Source of the DNA: Saposhnikovia divaricata | Taxonomy: Eukaryota; Streptophyta; Magnoliopsida; Apiales; Apiaceae | Assembly: GCA_036435485.1 (NCBI GenBank) | Contig: CM071595.1 | Span: 104,586,580 to 104,650,579, forward strand | Direction of reading: 5' to 3' | Length of the DNA: 64,000 bases | Part shown: one piece after another, positions 55,319 through 64,000 of the stretch | How positions within the stretch are numbered: position 1 is the first letter of the stretch | Layout of the letters: every line of letters begins with the position of its first letter | Translations under genes and position numbers: made by a program | Notes under the pieces: model-generated | The model's database searches: none | Told to the model about the DNA's origin: nothing | Seen by the model: the letters and a program-made list of their open reading frames with translations, nothing else

Positions 55319-55800
55319 GTTTTAACTTTGATTTCTGGTTTACATTATTATCTTGCTGAGCTATTATAGCTCACTCTTGCTATTTATTTATATAACAGCT
55401 AGGGCAGATGCCGATACTTTGCACTACACTCCGTAAGAGGGTAAAGGCTTTTGAGAGAGTGCTGGCGCCTATCCCTGAGGTAGCTCTTGTAGGACGGATG
55501 GGTATTAGTAGACATATGTAAATTAAGTGTGTAAGCTTGTGTAATAACTTTTGGTTGTTGAAATGCTTCTTCTAGAAGTAATATTCAGCAACACTACTTA
55601 AGTAAGATTCTGGGTTGTAATAACTCTTTTAACTTTAAACTGTTATTATTATGGATGTTGTTCTCTGAGCATATGACTGGTGTGTAATGTTATAGTGTGG
55701 GGTCTTTTACATTGTTGTATTGGGTGCCATGACGGAACTCTTATATTAGATTAGATATGAGGTGTTCTTTATTGTTTGTTATATAAGGTGTTTTTTATAG
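52868..55800 (+). mobile_element. Right part of the LTR-like sequence hosting the Athila-type element
   Basis: Non-coding sequence that resumes after the ATATA duplication. GCTGAGC..TAGCTCACTCTTGCT (near 55357), followed by a purine-rich stretch, resembles the region before the 3' end of the solo LTR at 31760-36753. GTAGTGGAGAACCTTCCTC occurs twice (near 54869 and 54930). No clear right end was found; the limit is approximate. Confidence 0.4.
55272..55318. repeat. (AT)n microsatellite
   Basis: About 20 AT units with one TTTAT interruption. Confidence 0.9.
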
Positions 55801-55805
55801 AGTGC

Positions 55806-55808
<3 letters not shown>

Positions 55809-55866
<58 letters not shown>
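55809..55866. repeat. (AT)n microsatellite
   Basis: About 28 AT units. Confidence 0.9.
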
Positions 55867-55867
<1 letters not shown>

Positions 55868-56504
55868 CCCGTTATATTTTTAGAAAATGATGGATTTCAG
55901 TTTGAAAATGTTGAAAAGATGATATGTTTTAGCTGAAAAACGTTATCGGTTAGTTATTAATTATTATAATATTATTATTTTATTTTACTTAAGTAAATCT
56001 ATCCGAATAGGTTTATTAGAAAAAAATAAAAAAATAAAAAATATAACGTATTTTAGTTGAAAAAGTTAATTGGTTAATTATTATTAAATATAATTATAGT
56101 TAAAATATTTATTTTATTAAATAGAATTGTTTATAGTGATTTTAGAAAAGAAAAAAGTTTAGTTAGATAAAATATAAAAGATTATGTGTTTTACGTGGAA
56201 AATGGAAACTGATTAGTTATTGAAAAATAGAAAAGGTAACATGCTATACCTGGAAAAGTAAATTTATTAGTTATTAGTTATTATAAATAATTAAGTAAGG
56301 ATAATTAAGTAAAAATAACAAGTATCGTTAAGTAAGGGTAAATAAGTAAAATCAATAGGTATAGTACCGACCGATCGTCCAACCAAAATTTTAATGTTTC
56401 GACTATTATATAATAATATAAATAGATTCATGAAACTTTTTAGATACATATATGGGTGGTGTCATCGTAAGTATAAAATTTCTTTAAAGTTATAATTAAA
56501 AACC
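55867..56504. other. AT-rich sequence, no gene seen
   Basis: Repeated TTAGTTATTA and TTTAGTTGAAAAA/TTTAGCTGAAAAA words suggest old internal duplication. No coding region or element end was recognised. Confidence 0.5.
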
Positions 56505-56506
56505 AT

Positions 56507-56764
56507 ACTCCCTCCATCCCATCCATATCTTTACACTTTTCTCTTTTTAATATAACTCTCAATTCTTTATATTCCAAAACTTTCCAAAAGTAGTAAAGTT
56601 TTATAATATAAAAATTAATAATATCCACTACTTTCGTTCATTATACCCACAATATTCATTAAATATTGATTGATCCCACCATTTTATCAACTTTTCTTAC
56701 TTCTCTTCACTAATTAACCTCTATGCCCATCTCATATGTAAAGAAATGAGTGGAACGGAAGGAC
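56507..56764. mobile_element. Stowaway-like MITE
   Basis: 258 bp starting CTCCCTCCATCCC and ending GGAACGGAAGGAC, between TA dinucleotides (56505-56506, 56765-56766). The CTCCCTCC(R)TCCC end and TA target are the Stowaway (Tc1/mariner) signature. The ends match imperfectly, so it is an older copy. Confidence 0.85.
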
Positions 56765-56839
56765 TACATTACAACACTTATGAAAGTTTACAAGTAGCCC
56801 AAGTTCGATAAAGCCCATTTTAAAAGAGGAGTCTCACAA

Positions 56840-57690
56840 AGCCCAGGGCAAGAGCAAGGGTGATGAATCTCTAAATCTTAGAAAACTAGATGTACTCCAG
56901 GAAAAGATAAGATAGGAAGAACAAGCTAAACTTAAATTCAAGGTCCAAAAAATAATCCAAGAAGAAAAAGGGAGGATCTTAAGGAAATCCCGATCAAAAA
57001 AAACCAAGAGAGAATCCAGCTCGGAGCCCATCTCAGATGAAGATGAGAGCAAAGAAGACCTAATTCAGATGTTCCATGAACTCTAGATGAAGGTTGGCAA
57101 GGAGTTCGGGATAGTAATTAAAAAAATCCTGACTCCTTTGAGCTATTCTCTAGAAGTTATCCCTAGGCAGACGAACCTCAAACACTACAATTTAGATTCA
57201 TTTGATAAATGGGTGATCTTGAAGAGCATATCAACTACTTTAAGCATATTTCTCTAATCTACTACATACTATAACGACCTGACTAAGTGCAGGTTCTTTG
57301 CTTCGACCCTGAAGGGAGGACCCCCTATATGGGTTCGGGATCAACTTATTCCCAATCCAAGGAACTATATACTTTCCAGTTCTGTTGGGCACCAATCTTG
57401 GGCAAGTGACCCACATTGTAAAATTCCATGTTTTCAACACCCCATCCTCCTATAATGTAATCCTTGGCCGACCAGCCCTAACCAAGCTCCGAGCTATCAC
57501 ACCTATTCTCCATTTGAAGTTCAAATTCCCCACACCTGTTAGGATTCAGAAATGAAAGGAAGATGCCATGGTCAAGATCTTTTATGGCCGAGACAAAACC
57601 AGACAACAAGAGGAAAGTCTCATCTTATCAAAAGAATCTAAGTCGGAAAAGCACCGTGCTCACTTCAAGAAAGGATCTGGCCGGGAAACA
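56840..57690 (+). pseudogene. Decayed Tat gag/protease remnant with large internal deletion
   Basis: Collinear with Tat-1 Gag residues about 130-285 (KLDVLQEKIR, then QEEKGRILRKSRS and NLKHYNLDSF), then jumps at about 57320 to the region after the protease active site (YGFGINLFPIQGTIYFPVLL, SSYNVILGRPALTKLRAIT). About 1.1 kb present in Tat-1 (roughly 6470-7604) is missing. Stops and frameshifts are frequent. It is an old relative of Tat-1 in the same orientation, without LTRs recognised nearby. Confidence 0.8.
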
Positions 57691-57840
57691 TAATATCCCG
57701 ATCCAGAGTAATATCCAACTAGATGGTCCGGGGGAAGAACAATAAAACAATAAAAAATTTGGAAATTTTTTTGAAATACAAAAATAAAATCCTGTCCCGG
57801 AACAATAAGCAACCCAGCCGGACGGTCGGGGATATATCGA

Positions 57841-59040
57841 TAAACACTAGATATATCGGTTTCGAGAATAAGAAATTTTGGAGTAATAAACACTAGATCT
57901 TAATGTAGGAACATCATTTAAATCTTAGTGTGATTTTATGTATTATACTAATTGAGGTAAAAATTCTTGTCAACCTTTTTACTTTTTATTGTAAACTATA
58001 TATTTTTTTCTTGATGACCATTGTGAATAAGTAGTTGATTTGGTTCTGCGGTTTGAAATTCCCACAAGAAGAAAGATCACCGACTGATTGACTGACAGAA
58101 TTTTTAATGTATGTTTTTGGCGGTAGGATGATGCGATTCATGTGCTTGATCATGTAGAGATGGTGATTAAGTTTAGTTTTGAATCTCAATTATAACTAAT
58201 TTCGGTATTTGCACTCTTAAATCTATTTATTGTTCCAATTTTCTGTGTTGTGTTATTCTAAAGCTAACTAGCATATACATGCATACACAAGTTCCGTATC
58301 CAAAAAATCAATGCTAAAAGTAATGCAAGATCAGTGTGATTATCGTCATCAACTTCTCTCGTCTTGTAATAATAAGGGATCTAGATTTATTCTTTTATCG
58401 CCTTATAGGGTTATAATTCATTTTGATCTATGTGTTTTTGTGATATAATCAATTTACAATTTCGATCTTATTGCTTACATATGTTTTATTTGTTATGATA
58501 TTCATAATTGATGTTATGGTTTTTTAAAATGAAAAAAGTAATATTATATGTTCTTAAATTTATGTATTTGCATATACATTGGAATACAGGGCTATTTAGA
58601 TATAATAGTAGTTGTTACATTTGAGGTGTTCGATAAAATGTCTTACAGGCTTTAATTTTTATCCATTGATGTAATGATTGTGTAACGTAATTGCAGTTAA
58701 ATTAGCTTATGATTTAGTGGTTTTAATTGAAAAATATTTGTGAATTTTGTATCATTTTTTGGAGTTTGTACCATTTACGGGTGGCCTTTTTGGATGGCGT
58801 ATATTTTAGGCTTTGGAGAGGCATTTATGTGCCATTTTGATGGCTTGTCTATTTTGATGGTATCTAGCCAAAGGGATACTCCTTTTGGCTAGAATAATGT
58901 TGCTCTTGTTGGTTTTAATTTTGCAGGAATTCCCGACATGTTTATTGACCTTCAATAATTGGCATAGACGAATATATGTTGGAAGGTTACATGTGAAGAG
59001 ATGATGGACCGAGGAAGGAGCGAAATCTTATAGAATGTCT
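57841..59040. other. AT-rich sequence, no gene seen
   Basis: No open frame with recognisable homology. 'ATTTTGATGG' words repeat near 58833 and 58851; possibly the upstream part of a copia-like LTR that continues to about 59200. Confidence 0.45.
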
Positions 59041-59049
59041 TAACCTTTG

Positions 59050-59200
59050 TATAAGGATCCTCCTGTGTTTCGATGATCTTGGGTTTATTGGAGGGCACTC
59101 TTTTCCCACTTGAGTTTTTTTCCCAAAGGGTTTTGCTCTTGTGGGTTTTTAACGAGGCCCTCCTTTGTTCCTTTTGCGTTCCTATTGATTGGGTTGATGA
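59050..59200 (+). repeat. Copia-LTR-like R/U5 patch
   Basis: The order GGCACTCTTTTCCC, TTTTTTTCCCAAAGGGTTTTGC, TTGTGGGTTTTTAACGAGGCC resembles the R/U5 segment of many plant copia LTRs (CTCTTTTTCCC..GGTTTT..CCCA..GGGTTTT..AACGAGGC). Ends and target duplication could not be defined. Confidence 0.5.
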
Positions 59201-59279
59201 GTAGAAATGCAGGTTTTCATAGTAGGATGGTGACAAAACATGGAAAAGTCGGGGTTTTAGTGGATTCACTACAAGAAAC

Positions 59280-59930
59280 AGAGGCATTTCTGACCGTTAC
59301 AACGGTTGGATTTAATAAAGTAACGGTCGGTTTTCACCTTAAAGGTCGGTTTTAATTGGTCGGGTTAGTCCTAGTCGGGTTTACGTCGTAACGGTCGGTT
59401 TTATCGTTGACTTTCCTTGACCAATGAATTCCCTTCAGCGCCACGTGTCGTGGGGACCATATGACGTGGCGGGTCCACAACAGTGACATGTCAGTGACAC
59501 GTAGGCGGGACCCAACTAACGTGGTGACCCCACCATAGTGCCATGTCACTGCCCACGTAGTAAGACCTGTTTTGGTCTGTTTTAATGGTCGGTTTGGTAA
59601 CCAACCATAATGGTCGGATTTATTCCAGAAAGAAATAAAACCGACCATGTACAACCGACCACAAGTTGGTCGGGTTTTACAGGAAATGAATCTTAAATGT
59701 TGGTTGGTTTTCATGGTCAGTTGAGCTGCCGACCACTGTGGTCGGATTTATTCCAGAAAGTAATAAAATCGACCATATACAACCGACCAGCACAATTATG
59801 AATTTGGTCGGTTTTATTTGAATACGGTCGGGTTTATTAATCATTTGGTCGGTTTTTTGTGCACAAGAATGGTCAAAAACGGTCGGGTTTGGTGTTTTAG
59901 TCGGATTAAATGGTCGGTTTTAGTCTACAA
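59280..59930. repeat. CACTA-2 subterminal repeats
   Basis: More than fifteen copies of (A/T)GGTCGG(G/T)TTTA or its complement AACCGACCA. A GC-rich ACGTGGC/CACGTGTC segment (59440-59560) is similar in kind to the arrays in CACTA-1. Confidence 0.8.
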
Positions 59931-60169
59931 TTTTTTTTTTTAGCTGCAGTTCTGGTTCCCCTGTACAATATTACCTATAACAAGAATAACCAAAACTGAC
60001 GTACATTACCAATTACAAAAGCAGTACCAACAAAACAAGTACATAACAACCATCAATTTTACATTGAACCACGAGTATAATCCATCAAAACCGTACAATA
60101 ACATTAAACCACGAGTTTTCAAAAATATAGCAAACTTAATTTACATGCAATTTTTTAAAAACCTAACAA

Positions 60170-61165
60170 CTGGCTACTCTTCTTGGTCATCATCAAACCC
60201 TTCATTACCCTATTCCTCTTCCTCTCCTCCATTACCCTCTTCCTCTTCCTCTCCTCCATTACCCACCTCTTCAAAAGCATCTTCTTCATTATCATGGTCC
60301 TGTCCTCCATCATCCTCCCCCCATCATTGGCACCACCTTCAGCCCTCCTTATCGCCTACATATAAGAGTAGACGAGACTTAATATATATTCAAAACTACA
60401 CTAACATTTATCATAATAACTAAACTAAAATGTGACTTGAAAAATTCGTATATTTATTTACCTCCGCATTTTCATTCTCATATTTGTTATAAATCGATTG
60501 GAGGATTTCTCCAACCAATCTAGTTACCTCACCAACAATAGCATTAGAAAATGCTTGTGACCCCATTTCCGGGTTCCTTTGCATTTCTAGAGCGGCATTG
60601 GTGATATTTGTGACTTGTTCAAAGGTTGGTGGAGTATGGTAGGCGCCCGGATTTGCTTGTGCTTCATGTAAGACATTCCTCACTACATTGATGAATAGGG
60701 GATCCGGAATAACCGATCCTTGATTAGCTTGGCTTGAAGAACCTGCACCACCAACACGTTGGGCCCGATAATTTGCCGCAAGATCCTGGATGAGAGTGGA
60801 CGCCGGGATCCGTGGAAAACCAATAAGCTGATTTCTCGGGGGTCTTGCACACCCCGGGGCAGTTGCTTCAAGCCACCATTGTATAGGATGAGTAGCTTCT
60901 TCCTCCCCGTCGGGTTGACTCGCAAACCAATCCCGGTTTCGCTCGACCATGTCCGCGTATCCAGCCTATATATACAAAATAAAATTAAAAGTACTATAAA
61001 TAGCATATACATATACTATGATAGGAAGGAAAAGGTTTAAATTTATACCACAATCAATCGGCTTTCATTGGTCATGAAATCCGAATCACATGGAAGCTAA
61101 TCTATCGCCACTTGTTTACCATTTTTCTTCAAATGAGTCTTCTTATACCACCAACCTTGGGGGGG
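60170..61165 (-). pseudogene. CACTA-2 coding remnant (probable En/Spm-associated protein, C-terminal part)
   Basis: On the minus strand an exon (61165-61052) reads PPQGWWYKKTHLKKNGKQVA, a stop, then DSDFMTNESRLIVV. After an intron (donor GTATAA, acceptor TATATAG at about 60966) comes AGYADMVERNRDWFASQPDG, then a 170-residue open frame including GFPRIPASTLIQDLAANYRA. A further exon (about 60320-60170) encodes an acidic Gly/Glu repeat (EEVGNGGEEEEEGNGG) with a TAG inside. A C-terminal acidic tail and the position near the element end fit the accessory/transposase-domain protein of En/Spm (Ptta) elements, but I cannot confirm the family. It is broken by stops and by the LTR insertion. Confidence 0.5.
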
Positions 61166-64000
61166 TGTAACACCCCCAGATCCGGGGTCAGGGATCTGGT
61201 GGTTACGGTCTTACATCCATTCATAATACTTGACTTGAGTCCCCAATAAATAAATCACCTGCTGTGACCCCACAATAATATCCACTCACACACACAACAG
61301 TTATAGTCCCAGAGATGAAATTGAAATAAGTCCATAATATCAGAGTTTACGAATAAAAGTTATTACAAGCCAAATGATATGTTTAAAGGTTTTGCCGTTG
61401 ATTAACGTTAATGTTACATATAAATAGACTGATAAACAAAAGCTGCCTATCTATGCTACCTCAGCAATGGCAGCAAGGACATCAGCGGGTAGTCCTCGAA
61501 CGGCGGTAACCTGCTTGCGCCGAGTGCGCCTGACGCGGGCCATCTGTCCTAGCCGTTGTTGTGATAATATGAACAAAGCAAGGGTGAGCGAAAGCCCACC
61601 AACAATAATATAACTGAACAGTGATACATATATACAACAGTTCAAAATATCCTCTGAAATCATATGCCATGCATTGATGAAGTTATTGCCAGTATAATAT
61701 AAAGGATGAAGTTACCAGGTAACTCAAAGTATTTGTTTGTAGAAATATCTGCTACATCAAAAGTAAGCGAGATATTCTCATTTTCATTAAAAGAGGAACT
61801 TGCATGAAAAGATTGCAATTCCAGTTATGAATACTTTTCCAGCTCTGCCAACAGTAATCATGTTGCAGGAAATAAATAAGTTTGGATGATGAACCAATGA
61901 TGGAGTATTCACCGCGCCCGCTGTTCCGATCTTGATGATCAGTCGAGATCGTACAGCTCAAATTAGATTTACTACCGGTAGAAGGAAGAACTGACGGCTT
62001 TACTTGTCTACCGCCTTACTAGCTCTCCCCGGCCAACGGTTGGGCCAAAGGGGATGGACCGGCGCTACTCGGCCTCTTACACGACTCCTAGTTCAAATAG
62101 AATTCATGATTTTGAATGTAACGTTCGTCCCCCTTTCCCCAAGTATAATACTTGTTGATAAGACTCTACAAAGTAGTCGTATCTAGTTGGAAAGGAAAAT
62201 TCACCAATCACTTCCAAGCTATTGCTTGGTAACGAATATCAACTTGTTCCAACAATCTTACCCCTCGAAAGATGAGAAGGTAAACAACGACTTAATAAGT
62301 CAATAGCACCCGAGTTGCGAGTGAAGAGAATACTTTATGACCGGGAAGTCGACAAGATAATTAACATTTTCCAAGTAAGGTTCCCTTATTATTAGGGAGA
62401 TAGACTCAAAGAAGAATGATGTCTGAGAACCTTTCTTGATATATGATTAATAATAATATGACTCCGAAATATTTTCCGTAATAATCGAAGAAGATAAACC
62501 TTATCGAGGTTATTCTAAGTATGGAATAAATATTCAGAGAATATTTATTGAATTAAAATATTTTACAGAATATTTAGGAATATGAAAGAATATCTTTAAT
62601 CAGAGTATTTCTCAAATAATGCTTGAAGAAATATCGAGAGAATATTTATTGCATAATTAACTATTCAAATGAATATTCGAAATAATATTCATTAATTAAT
62701 AAGACCTGAAAGGAATATTTAAAATATTTAAAATAATATTCGTAATTAATTAGGAATTTAAATGTTTATTGAAAAAGTAATATTCATTTAATGAATAATA
62801 TTATAAATGAATATCAAGTAATATTCATTTAGTAATCCAAGCTTTAAAGGAATATTCGAGATAAGACTCGATAAATAAATCAAGCTTCAGATGAACATTA
62901 AAATAATATTCATCAGGTAATTACTATCTTAAATGAATATTCAAAAGTAATATTCATTTAATGAATAATATTCTAAATGAATATCCAAATAATATTCATT
63001 TAGTAGTCCGACCTTTAGAAGAATATTCGAAATAATAATCGATAAATAATTCGACTCTGAATGAATATTAAAAAATATTATTCGTCGAATAGTTACGTTC
63101 AAATAATTATTTGAAGTAGGGATCGTTAAATAAATAATCTCGAACGAATATTCAAATAATATTCGTCGCCCGAATAATGGAAAATATTTACTTAGATATT
63201 TTCTTTCGAGGTAATCTCGATATGTCAAGAAATATTGACTCCCGGTCTATGTTTGATGAATAAGATGTATACACCCTTCTCTGAGGGTCTTACAATAATT
63301 GGCTTATAATTGATACGATAGCTATCTAATTTATAAGCCAATAACAATCAGGGAACAAGCATAATGATATAACTTGAAAGTAGGCATGCATGCTATGGCA
63401 TATTGTAACAGAAAACATACATATATATTCAATCACAACAACAGCCTAAAAGAAGGGAATTGAAACTTGCCTGGTAGTCGAGTACGATAAGGGGTAGTGG
63501 TAGCGGGTCCCGGGTCAGCTTGGTGATCTATAAATAGCCAAGACATTCGGGATTAATCACTTAAAACTTTAAAGGTTAAGTTATACTTAAATCGAAACAC
63601 GTTCTCGAGTTATCTCGTTATACCCCTTTTAGTGTATTTCTTTTATCATCGATCCGACCCGACATTCGTTCGTTAATACGACATGTCACTTTACTTATAC
63701 TTGGCATATACTTAAGTCATATAAGTCCGAAAGTCGATCGTTACGAACCAATATTATACTCCGAGTTTTATCGCTCGTTTTCTAAGTGTTTTAACGAAGT
63801 TATAAACGAGTCGTCTTTTAGGGGTTCGTTCGCGTTTAATCTCGATTCGAATATTTTTAATAAATCGAAAAACAATCCTTTTGACATACGGTTTTCTTTC
63901 ACACCTTCCTTTTTACCTCTAGTATTTATTTACCAAGAGTCGTCATGACTTTACATATTCTATCGGGGTTCAATTTAAGTTACGAACTTTCGTTTACGGA
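61166..64000 (-). mobile_element. Minus-strand long LTR (Tekay-like), running off the window
   Basis: Starts (plus strand) TGTAACACCCCCAGATCCGG, which on the minus strand is an LTR end CCCCGGATCTGGGGGTGTTACA, matching the 3' end type of the solo LTR at 31760-36753. No coding region appears to 64000. Dense AATATTCATTTA/GAATATTC repeats fill 62500-63200. The first flanking base run is G-rich (59-type GGGGG before 61166), so the target duplication cannot be judged. Confidence 0.65.
62540..63200. repeat. Degenerate GAATATT-based short repeats in the LTR
   Basis: The word AATGAATATTCAAA(G)TAATATTCATTTA(A) and relatives recur about every 25-60 bp, with two near-identical stretches of about 130 bp (roughly 62770-62900 and 62935-63065). 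The words are palindromic around GAATATTC. Confidence 0.65.

Larger units (their letters stand above)
59267..61165. mobile_element. CACTA-2: left part of a second CACTA element
   Basis: Starts CACTACAAGAAA, the commonest plant CACTA terminus. The first 660 bp are packed with (A)ACGGTCGG(G)TTT subterminal repeats in both orientations. A decayed minus-strand coding region follows, then a minus-strand LTR cuts in at 61166. No right terminus (TTTCTTGTAGTG) occurs before the window ends, so the remainder lies beyond the inserted LTR or is lost. Confidence 0.8.

Noticed and set aside
56840..57690. The missing 5' part of Tat-2
   Set aside because: It is on the opposite strand and is closer to Tat-1 than to Tat-2 in Gag sequence, so it belongs to another insertion.
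59352..59714. 120-residue minus-strand frame
   Set aside because: It consists of translated CACTA-2 subterminal repeats (TDRYDV, PTRTNPT-type words), not a protein family.
61451..61663. Minus-strand 70-residue frame with a hydrophobic segment
   Set aside because: Lies inside a non-coding LTR; short, with no homology that I recognise.

Overview
The window looks like repeat-dominated nuclear DNA from a large-genome eudicot plant. The evidence is AT-rich spacers, split genes with GT-AG introns, and plant-specific families (Tat and Athila Ty3/gypsy elements, CACTA elements, Stowaway and Tourist MITEs, a Root_cap-domain gene). The species cannot be fixed from sequence; an Apiales-like genome is only a guess. 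No rRNA, tRNA, CRISPR or bacterial feature was seen.

Region 1 (1-16.3 kb) holds one ordinary plant gene, a minus-strand Root_cap-domain gene with a signal peptide and a long Asn-Gly repeat. It is broken three times: by an 11,075-bp, nearly intact Tat-lineage retrotransposon (Tat-1, 4878-15952, TSD ATTGC, 5 differences between 642-bp LTRs), by a 458-bp hAT-type element (8-bp TSD), and by a CAA-to-TAA type stop. Tat-1 encodes an uninterrupted 1918-aa Gag-Pol and, on the opposite strand, a three-exon gene with its own TATA and G-box promoter.

Region 2 (16.3-28.1 kb) has AT-rich DNA, then a copia-like solo LTR (18714-21879) that contains a second, 2.1-kb solo LTR (19577-21677). Next comes a 5.6-kb CACTA element (22120-27725, TSD CTC) with no transposase recognised. 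It carries exon fragments of four unrelated host gene families, all in the same orientation: a C2H2-type zinc-finger protein, the proteasome subunit RPN8, a DnaJ C-terminal domain and an F-box family protein.

Region 3 (28.1-55.9 kb) is a nest. An old, mutated minus-strand Tat element (Tat-2) has the same antisense gene, with the same intron phases (1 and 0) as Tat-1. A 4,994-bp solo LTR (31760-36753, TSD GCCAA) sits inside that antisense gene. The gag end of Tat-2 abuts another LTR-like sequence, which hosts a 9.5-kb Athila-type element (43325-52862, TSD ATATA). That element has lost gag and its primer site but keeps an intact 381-aa third ORF.

Region 4 (55.9-64 kb) has a Stowaway MITE, a decayed Tat gag/protease remnant with a large internal deletion, a copia-LTR-like patch, and the left part of a second CACTA element with a decayed coding region. 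That element is interrupted at 61166 by a minus-strand LTR running off the window. None of the host-type genes appears functional; Tat-1 is the only element that looks coding-competent.
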